From Paraglomus occultum (taxonomy: Eukaryota > Glomeromycota > Glomeromycetes > Paraglomerales > Paraglomeraceae): DNA of 12,977 nucleotides. Numbering within the stretch: the first letter of the stretch is position 1; each line of letters opens with the position of its first letter. The DNA lies in NCBI GenBank assembly GCA_910592205.1, contig CAJVPJ010001042.1:1-12977 (forward strand), in the 5' to 3' direction. The notes beneath the pieces were generated by a model. That model did not search any database. It had not been told where the DNA came from and worked only from the letters and a program-made list of their open reading frames with translations. A program made the translations under genes and the position numbers. Positions 1 to 7,788 of this stretch are shown here, one piece after another.

Positions 1-528
1 TTCTTAAGACTGCTTTGTCTGAGAATTGTGTCAATATTGAAAACTTAAAAAAGGCATTACCAAAGAAGATTTTACTGGTTCATGGTGATAAGGTAGATGT
101 TCTTTATTACATTGATATTAACATGTATTGAAGATTGGTAATTACAGACCTTGACTACGCATTGTTTAAAGGACTATACTGTGCCTGTTGAAGCAACCTT
201 GCAATTTTACCAAGTTCTCTTGGATCTCAAAATTGAGGGTGTGAGACTATGTCAGTACCCAGGAATGAACCACGAAGATCCAGTTGTCGGTTAGTTGTGT
301 CAATTTTGCCTGCATGTTAAACTCGTTAACAATAGGCCCGCGCATGTCGTAACCGGGCATTACTATTATGTTCATGTTTTGTAAAAGTTTCCATCCAGAC
401 TTTTGTTTGACAAGGCCGTTTTATGTTCAAATTTAGGATTGATGACCATGTCTAACAAATATACAGCTCAATTGACACAAGACATTGCCAGCTTTGTTAA
501 TGCTGTCCAACACCAATATTTGGACTAG
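1..528 (+). CDS. alpha/beta-hydrolase (esterase/lipase-like), 3' part of gene
   Basis: The last 99 residues of a gene whose 5' part lies outside the window. Exons read as 3-92, 172-289 and 437-528 (stop TAG), with introns 93-171 and 290-436. The joined reading gives LLVHGDK|DYTVPVEATLQFYQVL and later LCQYPGMNHEDPVV. This is the C-terminal half of an alpha/beta-hydrolase: the strand ending HGDKDYTVP carries the likely catalytic Asp, and PGMNHEDP carries the likely catalytic His. The nucleophile serine would be upstream. The pattern resembles the esterase/lipase group that includes isoprenylcysteine methylesterase-like enzymes, but the exact substrate cannot be told. The first acceptor is ambiguous: AG at 146-147 also stays in frame and would add eight residues. 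I prefer 171 because it restores the family's KDYTVP. The tail after the His (GLMTMSNKYTAQL and following) comes from the last exon. Confidence 0.8.
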
Positions 529-739
529 CTGTGATTTAGTTTTGTCGAGAATATGATAAAAAGTCTACCCAAACATTAAAAGGAAATATTGAGAATATAG
601 CTGGTGACTTACCAATATTACTATTGTGTTTTAACCAACAAATAAGACAAACATGCAACTTTTTTAAAATTACCAGATGCAGTAATCAGTCATTTACCAA
701 TCACTATTATTCTATTATTACGTTGCTCGAGAGGCACAC
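529..739. other. intergenic, nothing recognised
   Basis: AT-rich spacer between the hydrolase stop and the minus-strand transposon remnant. Both strands were read. No exon, RNA gene or clear repeat was seen. It may hold further decayed sequence of the transposon whose helix-turn-helix begins just downstream, but no DDE catalytic segment is readable. Confidence 0.5.
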
Positions 740-966
740 TATTGTACCCTGATCGGCATCGTTACTTTCGCTTTCAAAACTTCACTAACAGTAGATTTCT
801 CAATGCCATATTTATTTGTTATTTCAATATTTCTCAAACGTGGATTACACTCTTTCTTCTGACATAGTTCCTTTTTTTTGAGCAATTGTAAGCGTTATTC
901 GTTTTTGGTTTTTTTTTGACATGAATGTTTCTTTATCTTTAATGAGAGAACGTTTTTTGGAATGCA
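740..966 (-). pseudogene. Tigger/pogo-type transposase, N-terminal helix-turn-helix remnant
   Basis: On the minus strand, from an ATG near 966, the reading gives a Lys-rich start, then KRITLTIAQKK, ELCQKKECNPRLRNIEITNK and YGIEKSTVSEVLKAK. This is the CENP-B/psq-type helix-turn-helix (K-R-x-x-L-T/I-A-Q-K ... G-I-x-K-S-T-V-S-x-I/V-L) found at the N terminus of pogo/Tigger transposases and CENP-B. It is broken. One frameshift lies in the A-run near 913-921, between the ATG frame and the KRIT frame. A second lies in the A8-GG run near 870-880, between AQKK and ELCQ. Shortly after VLKAK the frame meets a stop. No DDE domain follows, so this is a 5' remnant only. TTCGTTATA-like repeats upstream on the same strand (about 990-1190) fit the end of such an element. 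Confidence 0.65.
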
Positions 967-1190
967 TCTTCGATATTATTTTAGAAGAAAGAAATATAAC
1001 GAAGCAAGAGAAAGCCTTTGATAGGAGTAACGGAGAGAAAACATTCTGATTAGTTAATTGTATAACGAACTTAGTTATACAAATAAATTCGCCTAAGTGA
1101 ATGGTTTTACAACATACGGATTTTTGAAAACTTCGTTATATCGTTATATATATAAATCTTCGTTTATCCGAAATGATTTTGTTAAGAGTG
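967..1190. repeat. subterminal/terminal repeats of the decayed Tigger-like element
   Basis: This block holds repeated copies of the CGTTATA/TATAACG half-site, at about 996-1003, 1062-1068 and 1134-1147, then CTTCGTTTATCCGAA near 1159-1173. Repeated TTCGTTATA/TATCCGAA half-sites are typical of pogo/Tigger element ends. They lie on the 5' side of the minus-strand helix-turn-helix remnant, where the terminal repeat is expected. The outer CAG terminus and a TA target duplication could not be located with confidence. Confidence 0.4.
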
Positions 1191-1305
1191 AACTGGTTCC
1201 ATAAAAATACTTCGTCATAAACCATCTTCGTGTTCGTTAAAAGTGTGTATTGGTTACTGTTATTAGAAAAGATCAGCATTTCATATTTTACTAACAAGCA
1301 ATCAT

Positions 1306-1313
1306 CCAATCAG
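1306..1313 (+). promoter_or_regulatory. CCAAT box upstream of SKI8
   Basis: CCAATCAG lies about 68 bp upstream of the proposed SKI8 ATG, at a usual distance for a CCAAT-binding (HAP/NF-Y) site. A CRE-like TTGACGTGACG (1365-1375) lies between it and the ATG. No clear TATA box is present. These are sequence matches only. Confidence 0.35.
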
Positions 1314-1377
1314 CTCGTGTTTTTCGTTTAATAGTCATCAGTTGCATTAGCTGAACACAAAGAATTGACGTGACGAT

Positions 1378-3053
1378 ATGGTGAGAGAGGATTATTTTAT
1401 TGTCTTTTTGTTGTGGTAAACCTGCCTGTCTAAGTCAATATTTGGCCACAATAGAGTATACAATTTTATTCGCGCTTGGAAACCAAAGAAGGTTTGTTCT
1501 ATTACTATCAATTGTTGCTATAAACCGACAGGTCTAACAAATGCCTTATTGATATAGCTCACGAGGATGCTATATACAGTGTAAAATTCTCGCCTATCGG
1601 AAATGTCTTAGTAACGGGATCTCTCGATACGCAGGTTAAGATATGGTTAGCTGACTAACCAGATTACTGAGAAAGAGCTCTAATACTGTAATTCATGTGC
1701 TCGGTTTATGAATAAGTATACTAAAATATTCGATCAGGGATGCTGAGACGGGCGAACTTAAACACGAATTGGACGACCATTCATTGGGTATTTTGTCCGT
1801 CGATGTTCATCCAGATGGAGATTGTAAGGCAATTTACTTAACAATATTTGAACTTCAACTACAACGTCTAGCTCAACGTTTTTTATACGATTTTAGTGGC
1901 TGCTTCGACATCTATTGATTCCACAATTAGGATCTGGGATTTGAGCGATGGCTCATGTATGAAGAAAGTGACTACTGACCCACGCAAGTAAAACGGCGCC
2001 TAGTTTTTGCAAAGAGATAGAAGTCTTTCATACAAACATATTCCACTAAAACGCGAACGAATGATCATTTAGTGAAAATATGGACTGGCCAATACTCCCC
2101 GGATGGAAAATATTATGTCACAGCCAATCCTTTTGGAAAGGTCTCGCTCAGGAAAACCGAAGATTATGAAGTGTATACTGAATACGATACAAAGGAAACC
2201 GAGAACAGGAAAAACTTCCCAATGTGCCTTCGTTTTGTATCCTTTGCCTAGGAAATTTGAAATACGTACATGATCCGAGTATCTCTCCTTGATCACCAGA
2301 AACACTCATCGTAGAGTCCTAATGGCAAATTTATTGCTGTTAGCACCGAGAATGCTCTGATACATGTGCTAGATACGGAAACTGGCAAAAAGGTTCACGA
2401 GTTTACAGGTAAGCGAGTACGCTTTTTTGGCATTACGAATGTCTATCAAAGCAACATATCTGAGCTTTTTGATAGGTCATGCAGGCTGCATACGATCGGT
2501 CGATTTCTCGCATGATTCTTCATTGCTAATCTCTGGATCGGACGATAAGACAATGAATATTTACGATGTGTAATATAAAGTTGGGATTATTGTGTCATTT
2601 TATCAAATACATCCTGCTTGCTTATCCATAAATAATCGGAATTACAGTAATCAAGGAAATCGAATAGCAAAGTTAAAGCATGAAGATTGGGTTGTCTCCG
2701 TTGCCGCGTCTCATAAAGAATCTGGATTTGTAGCGACTGGGTGAGCTGGATTACTGTCATAAATTTAGCTGCTGATTCTGTACTAGAACACAAGAAATAT
2801 ACTCTACTTTTTTGACAGGGGTTGCGAGGGTCACGTTAAACTATGGGATTTGGGGGCTCGCGCATGTGTTTGCACACTCGCAAATGACAATGAAGACCCG
2901 GTAATTACAAAAGAATCAATGGTATTTAACTGATTTTCACATTGTTAACACATGCTTTGTCTATAGGTCTGGAGCATATCCTGGAATCCTGAAGGAAATA
3001 CATTTGTTGCTGGATTTGATGACGGGTCACTAAGGGGATGGTGTTCTGCCTAA
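1378..3053 (+). CDS. SKI8: SKI8/WDR61 homologue, WD40 protein, 11 exons
   Basis: Exons 1378-1380, 1455-1491, 1558-1645, 1738-1823, 1897-1983, 2073-2236, 2315-2408, 2476-2569, 2648-2740, 2819-2900 and 2967-3053 join to 915 nt, or 304 residues plus TAA. Human WDR61 is about the same length. The protein starts MSIQFYSRLETKEAHEDAIY, which parallels the WDR61 start with AHDDAIWSV. WD-type strands follow: VKIWD (40-44), IRIWD (82-86), IHVLD, MNIYDV, VKLWDL and the terminal RGWCSA. There is no signal peptide or membrane segment; the whole protein is a beta-propeller. In the family, Ski8 scaffolds the Ski2-Ski3-Ski8 helicase complex that feeds mRNA to the cytoplasmic exosome, and also acts with Paf1 or Spo11 in some species. 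Exon 1 is the ATG alone. The intron at 1984-2072 needs a GC donor (GCAAGT), which restores TTDPLKIWTGQYSPDG without a stop. All other introns are GT-AG, 66-92 bp. Confidence 0.92.
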
Positions 3054-3320
3054 TATTCGCGATCCAATTAACTGCCGGAATGTTTCAAATGAACGTTACG
3101 TCGAATCACGCGAAAGCACATATTTGATGCATGCTAGTTTTCGAGCGTCGAACTTTTTTTGCACAATAATATCTATACATTATAAATGAATCAACTATTT
3201 TTCGTACGCTTAGAAAGTCTATACATTATACAGGGTGTTTTTTTTCCTGGTAAAAGCAAAATGTGTAATCTTCTGTCGTGGAATTGCATTAATTTGCTTT
3301 CAAAAGTCCCTCTCGCTTTG
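3054..3320. other. shared 3' spacer between convergent SKI8 and PEX2
   Basis: 267 bp separate the two stop codons, so both transcripts must end here and may overlap. The spacer contains a 13-bp perfect direct repeat TCTATACATTATA (3172-3184 and 3218-3230). No canonical AATAAA was seen on either strand within it, though AATAATATC (3167-3175) is close on the plus strand. Confidence 0.6.
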
Positions 3321-4962
3321 TTATTCATTGTCCGTGCTCTGGTAATCTTTCTCCTGGCTAGTATCATCAACACGCTCCTCTTCTTCTTCCACTTCCATCT
3401 CTACCACTTTGTTATCAAACCTCCGGATTTCGTTAACTTCCTCACCACACCTTAAGCATCTCCACATACCGCCGTCCAGAATTAACTTACTTTTTATGCA
3501 ATAATAACAATATACATGTCCACAATTTGTCTCGTAAGGATTGTTAACCTTTGTGGAACTACTCGAGATCGAAACACCAGCCGACGCAGCATAACTCGAC
3601 TGATTCTCATGACATATGGCGCAAATATGGGAAGGAAGGAATGCAAGCGTATGCGATTTTATGTATGACTCGGGAATTAGAGTATGAGTGATTTTGTTTT
3701 TGAGTTTACGGAGGTTTATAAGCGGTACCAGGAAGAGAAGAAATTCCTGAAATTGATATTTAAAATGTTAAAGTTATGTTCAAGACTGATAAATAAGTAG
3801 TGTCACGCACCGTGAAAGTATGCCATATTAATTGTCTATTTAGGAATTCGAAACTAATTTGTCTGTTCATAACCCGTCGAGCATAAACTAAACGCATTGA
3901 CAGCATGCGTTCAACTAGAGTGCGATAACTGGGATAAATGACTAAAGCAATGAGTGCCATATACTTGAGATAAAGAGATTGTAACGATTCTCGCCTCTGC
4001 GCTTACCGGCCGTCATACAAGAAGACCAGAAAGTTAATCAAGACCGATGTGTAATACAGGTGTTCCAACTTTTGTAATGATGTCCAGAAGATCTTGCGTG
4101 GATCATTCTTTGATTTTGCAATCGAATAAATAATTTAAATCGTATGAGGACAAGAGTATGCTAAATACTTGTCTGCTCATTACAAAATTAAATTACAGAC
4201 CTCAGCTAAATCGCCCCAGGAAAAGGCCGTGACTAGTCTATTGACTTTCGCCCAAACATACTGTCCACCGATTGTAAACAATCCGAACAGCATTCTTTGC
4301 ATTTTTGATAGTGGCGCATCATTTGCTGTCGATTGGACTGAAAGACAAACAAAATGTACTAGTAGTAGAGTAGACGAACCTTAAGAAACGCGATTCATTA
4401 ATGAAAAAACTCACGTCCTCCATTGTGCATTTTCTCGTTCCGATATTTCAAATTCTGTAGCTGGGCTCCAAAGCTAGCTCCAGTTTCGTAAATCGAAAAC
4501 CGATAGAGAATAAATTGTATTATTGCCATTAGTTCCAGTTCATATCTCTTATAATAGGGCTGATACACATAAAGTAGCAGAGAAATTCATCACATAATCA
4601 AATGGTGAAACTATAAACGATCGAAAGAATCAACTGCATTTTTCGTATTGTAAGAATATGCCTACATCAAGCAGTGAGAACGCTTGCCATAATTGTTCCT
4701 TAAGCATTGCAAACAACTCTGTGTCCAATAAATCAGCATCCAATTGACTAACGCGCAGTATACGGAGAGGAGGAGATGGGAACGACGACAGTGAGCGTCG
4801 AATAGATGATAATGTATTCTGTGCTCGTATCCAGTCATTCTTCCAAAAGGCTGATTCGGATTCTGATGCTACGTTGTTTTGTACGAGTTTGGCATTCTCT
4901 GGCTGAGTATTATTAACGGTCGCCGGCTTCTGTTCTGTGGTTTTTGTCGATGCCGTTGACAT
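3321..4962 (-). CDS. PEX2: PEX2, peroxisomal RING E3 ligase subunit, 6 exons
   Basis: Minus-strand exons 4962-4666, 4559-4415, 4337-4201, 4107-4007, 3928-3811 and 3746-3321 join to 1224 nt (407 residues). The exon 4 acceptor may instead be 4093, giving 402 residues. Matches to the PEX2 family run along the whole protein: RILRVSQLDADLLDTELF near residues 70-90, LYRFSIYETGASFGAQLQ, FTIGGQYVWAKVNRL, LINFLVFLYDGRYRTLVERM, then SFEFLNRQLIWHTFT and EFLLFLVPLINLRKLKNK. The C-terminal C3HC4 RING starts at Cys308: CAIC, then CGHVYCYYC, then CLRC. In the family PEX2 is an integral peroxisomal membrane protein. With PEX10 and PEX12 it ubiquitinates the import receptor PEX5 so that it can be recycled. 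Oddities: a Ser/Thr-rich N terminus longer than in animals, a 29-residue gap between the second and third RING cysteines, and an acidic tail (EMEVEEEEERVDD). The ATG at 4962 follows a CT-rich leader. Confidence 0.93.
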
Positions 4963-5149
4963 TTTGTGTGAGAGATTGAGGTGTCCAATATTTTTGATCT
5001 ATTTATTGTAGTTCATCAATAGACTAGTGTAACATCGAAATTTCCAAAACAAGCTCACACCCAAAACGTTAAACGTTAAATATATGCACGATATTCAGAC
5101 ACGGTAGATTTGGCAAACAGAAATATGCGGATGGAAATGTTTTAGAGAC
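4963..5149 (-). promoter_or_regulatory. putative PEX2 upstream region
   Basis: Immediately upstream of the PEX2 ATG (minus strand) the leader reads ACCTCAATCTCTCACACAAA before ATG. This is a pyrimidine-rich stretch with an A-rich start context typical of fungal genes. CAATAAATAG about 40 bp upstream is the only TATA-like element. No experimentally known site can be claimed. Confidence 0.3.
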
Positions 5150-5177
5150 AAATATTTAATATTAATATTAAATATTT
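5150..5177. repeat. 28-bp perfect AT palindrome
   Basis: Every base pairs with its mirror across the centre between 5163 and 5164, giving a perfect inverted repeat made only of A and T (AATATTTAATATT arms plus one flanking A/T pair). A half-copy ATATTAATAT follows at 5192-5201. It could form a cruciform, or act as a start or stop region for some process, but function is not shown. Confidence 0.85.
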
Positions 5178-6424
5178 AAAATTCGCAGGCAATATTAATA
5201 TGTGACCAGCTGAGATGATCGTGTTTGTAAGTAAATTTTGCCAAAATTACGGAGGTCAATTACTTATGCATTTCACTGTAAATATCGAAATATCCAAACT
5301 TTTTTCGAGTTTGTTCACCGTAAAGTAAGTTTTTGTCCAACTTTGTGGGAGAAATATTTCTGACGTAAGGTTCAAAATGAGATCGAGTTATTTTTCCCGC
5401 TTAAAATGGTGCGCTGCGACACACAGCTCATTCTTTTTTTTGCATCCTGAGATTTTTCGCGTGGATATCAAGAAAAAAGTATTAGCTAACTTTTTAAGAT
5501 CATGCTCCCCTCCCCACCACTTCTTATTCGGTGGCTGAGAAATGAGTTATAATTGAAAAGGACGCAATGGTGATATTCATAAGTTATCAAACTTGTTAAT
5601 TTTAATGCTCACCTTATCATACCAGAATGGGATAAATAACCAAAACAGGGTTAATATATATAGGATTACCTCTATGAAATTATAATATGCTCGCAAGTTA
5701 AAAATGGTTCTAATAAAGAGATATAGCTTTGAAATACTTACCCCGACACTGTAACACTTGTAATGATGATCATTGATCGATCTGGACAGTCCAAGTTATT
5801 TGCGTAAAACAAAAAGAAAGAGAAAGACGGCGCCAATTTTATCGAAAGGATCATGTGGTTCTGAGAAAAGTGTATCACCTTTTTGCAGGGACCCGAGATT
5901 CAACACACTTTGAAGTTGGGCACAAGTAGCACAAAACTAGCATACACGATTACAACAGTATAGTCTATTATTATTATGTCTTTTCAGCTCGCGTTTTTAA
6001 CATTTCTTTCGTGTCACCAACAACCATCTGAGCGGTCTGCATTTCTTACATGAAGATGCTCTATCCCACAAATTAATTTAACACAAGTGCTAGAAATAAT
6101 ATTAATATCTACATAACAACGGTATGTAACTGAGAACTTGTACATTGTCTTTTTTGAAACAGGATGAATATTGTCAAGTCAAAAAAAGGTTTAGTGACTA
6201 GTACTAGTATGTATTAATATTAATATTAATAAATTCATATTATAAAAAAATTACTATTTATATTGGTCAAAATTCGATAGGGTCCAAAATATTTTGTCGA
6301 TCATTTCCGCATCTCGATGTGTAAAGTTAGGGGTTGGAATTTTCCTGCATAATTAAGGTATCACAATCAAACCCTACACAAATTACAGAATTACTTTTCG
6401 CGTTTGTATGAAATAAGAGTTCTT
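5178..6424. other. long AT-rich intergenic stretch with AT palindromes
   Basis: No gene is supported on either strand. The core ATATTAATAT recurs at 6099-6108. An 18-bp perfect palindrome ATTAATATTAATATTAAT lies at 6213-6230, next to a 12-bp palindrome ACTAGTACTAGT at 6197-6208. Poly-T and poly-A runs are common. A 22-codon minus-strand ORF near 5978-6043 was seen and not taken as a gene. Confidence 0.6.
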
Positions 6425-6628
6425 TTAGATAAAACAATCTGTTGACCCGGCAACATATCCTGTGTTAGGTTTTACGGCGGTGAACGTCACATTTGCGCCA
6501 ACTATTATGCCTTGACCTAGCAAGTAATATATATTAATATGCTCCTGTAGTATGTAGCCCCCCAAAAATTCTGTTTCGTCAAAAATAAAAACCGTGTTCG
6601 CATTCTTGAAGTATAGCCATAATAATAA
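6425..6628 (-). pseudogene. unrecognised coding-like segment (67 codons, no ATG)
   Basis: On the minus strand, 67 sense codons lie between in-frame stops and read like real protein: NTVFIFDETEFLGGYILQE, then YLLGQGIIVGANVTFTAVKP and NTGYVAGSTDCFI before TAA. Hydrophobic and polar residues alternate as in beta strands, and GC content rises within it. It has no ATG, so it is either an exon of an unassembled gene or a remnant. The layout vaguely recalls small beta-barrel (OB or cold-shock-like) folds, but I do not recognise the family. Two other coding-like fragments on the same strand lie upstream of it (6762-6830 and 7057-7188). Confidence 0.35.
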
Positions 6629-6761
6629 TTATAACAAATCATAATACACCTCCGTGAGAGTTAATAGTGCTATACATAATACACTCGTAAAAATCACATT
6701 TTGTAAGCGGCAATAGAATCTTTTACATAATAATAAGGACAAAAACTCGAAATATTAATAT
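6629..6761. other. AT-rich spacer with a palindrome
   Basis: Spacer between two minus-strand coding-like fragments. The 14-bp palindrome AAATATTAATATTT (6750-6763) overlaps its end and the stop of the next fragment. Nothing else is recognised. Confidence 0.4.
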
Positions 6762-6830
6762 TTATGTAAATGTAAACGTACTGACATGATCTTCTACGAT
6801 GTTGGATTTTGCGATAACGCTCGTAACCAA
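6762..6830 (-). pseudogene. short coding-like fragment (LVTSVIAKSNIVEDHVSTFTF)
   Basis: The minus strand reads 22 residues ending in TAA, with the core VIAKSNIVEDHVSTFTF. It follows an AG (AATAG) that could be a splice acceptor. The pattern V-x-A-x-x-x-V-V/I-x-D-H-V/F-x-T-F-x-F resembles a motif I associate with repeated, unannotated proteins of arbuscular mycorrhizal fungi. That is recollection and unverified. It is too short to be a gene by itself and most likely is a decayed fragment or one exon. Confidence 0.3.
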
Positions 6831-7056
6831 CTATTCATTTCTACGTCTCGACCTTAGGACTACATTAATGTGACAAATGATATATCGATGCCTTGTCGAT
6901 CAAATTTTATATTTTATGCTTGTGATAGTGATACAAGGTCAACCCCCCAAAATATGTCAATCAATCTTTGACTCCAAGTTCAATCCCATATAAGCAGTTA
7001 TTTTACAAACTGAAGCTTTGTCATAAACGAATAAAGATTAATGTTTACGATGCATA
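6831..7056. other. intergenic, nothing recognised
   Basis: AT-rich spacer between minus-strand coding-like fragments. No open frame, RNA gene or clear repeat is supported. Confidence 0.4.
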
Positions 7057-7188
7057 TTATCCGGCAGTCGAGCACCCCGTTGAATATACACTTCGGTTTC
7101 TAAAGAAAATCGCAGCATCGCCATCTTCTATGTAGTACGAAATTATGCGCGAAAAATTTTCCTCGCCCATAGCTTTCCCATCCGCTTG
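7057..7188 (-). pseudogene. unrecognised coding-like segment, possible exon
   Basis: The minus-strand frame from an AG acceptor-like site (AG at 7190-7189) reads QADGKA then MGEENFSRIISYYIEDGDAA and IFFRNRSVYSTGCSTAG before TAA at 7057-7059. An ATG at 7170 gives 37 residues. The composition looks coding and GC is higher than the flanks. No family is recognised. With the fragments at 6762-6830 and 6425-6628 it could be the 5'-most of three exons or of three decayed pieces. I could not build a stop-free join with good splice sites. Confidence 0.3.
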
Positions 7189-7476
7189 CTAATGAACGAA
7201 TACGAATTTGTCACTAATTAATAAAAATCTTCTTTTGCGAAAGTCTTGTTACTCTCATATTACTGCAAATAATCTCTATTAACAAAAGTCTACCGTGCTA
7301 TCTTAATCTCACAGAAATCACATAGATTATCTACCATGTGTCAATCATGTGTCACCACAAATAATATAAATTAAAGTAACACATGATCATAACCCAAGTC
7401 ATTGACCAGTAATTTCTTCCAAATTTTTTTCAAATTACGCGCATAAAAAGAGAGCAAATCTCTTCTCTTCTCAAAA
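7189..7476. other. upstream region of the 7477 ORF
   Basis: AT-rich. Holds a 9-bp direct repeat CATGTGTCA (7335-7343, 7346-7354). Just before the ATG at 7477 there is a TATA-like CATAAAAAG (7442-7450) and a pyrimidine stretch TCTCTTCTCTTCTC (7459-7472), a layout often seen in front of fungal genes. Confidence 0.4.
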
Positions 7477-7788
7477 ATGTCGTTTAATAAAATTCCGATG
7501 CTTAACACAAACAACAACAACAACGACAACAACAACCGCCACCGCAACGACTGCGATTACGACCACAACTACTCCAACTGCTACTCCGACTTCCGACTAC
7601 TCAGACTACTCCGACACCGCAACAACTGCGATTACGACCACAATTATTACTACAACTACACCAACTACTACGACTACTCTGACGCCGCAACAACTACGAC
7701 TACGACCACAATTATTACTACAACTACGCCAACTACTACGACTACTACGACATGCACCCCCTGCGGTGGCAACAGAGGCGACGTATAG
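7477..7788 (+). CDS. low-complexity ORF, Asn/Tyr then Thr-rich (doubtful gene)
   Basis: The ATG at 7477 sits in a good context (CAAAAATGTC) behind a CT-rich leader and opens 103 codons: MSFNKIPMLN, an Asn run, then Asp/Tyr/His-rich repeats and a Thr run ending CTPCGGNRGDV. The body is the minisatellite at 7544-7750 read in one frame, so composition reflects the repeat rather than a fold. Read in the +2 phase, the first two repeat units encode a Thr/Pro/Ala-rich mucin-like stretch, and that frame stays open to 8275. The start looks real but the frame may be broken within the array. No homologue is recognised. Confidence 0.35.
   Translation: MSFNKIPMLNTNNNNNDNNNRHRNDCDYDHNYSNCYSDFRLLRLLRHRNNCDYDHNYYYNYTNYYDYSDAATTTTTTTIITTTTPTTTTTTTCTPCGGNRGDV
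7544..7750 (+). repeat. ACN/CAA trinucleotide-based minisatellite, three units
   Basis: Three imperfect units each start GCAAC(G/A)ACT(G/A)CGA: 7544-7618 (75 bp), 7619-7686 (68 bp) and 7687 to about 7750. All are built from ACT/ACG/ACA/ACC triplets. Since 68 is not a multiple of three, the Thr frame shifts between units 2 and 3. Length changes by whole units would therefore change the downstream reading frame. Confidence 0.8.

Noticed and set aside
2069-2305. Minus-strand ORF of 78 codons
   Set aside because: Lies over SKI8 exon 6 and intron in the opposite strand; the SKI8 reading is conserved along its whole length.
3186-3455. Plus-strand ORF of 89 codons
   Set aside because: Antisense of the PEX2 terminal exon; hydrophobic reading is the mirror of the acidic tail.
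4169-4384. Plus-strand ORF of 71 codons
   Set aside because: Antisense of PEX2 exon 3 and its flanking introns.
7544-7750. CRISPR-like array
   Set aside because: Units are contiguous degenerate triplet repeats without unique spacers, in a eukaryotic context.
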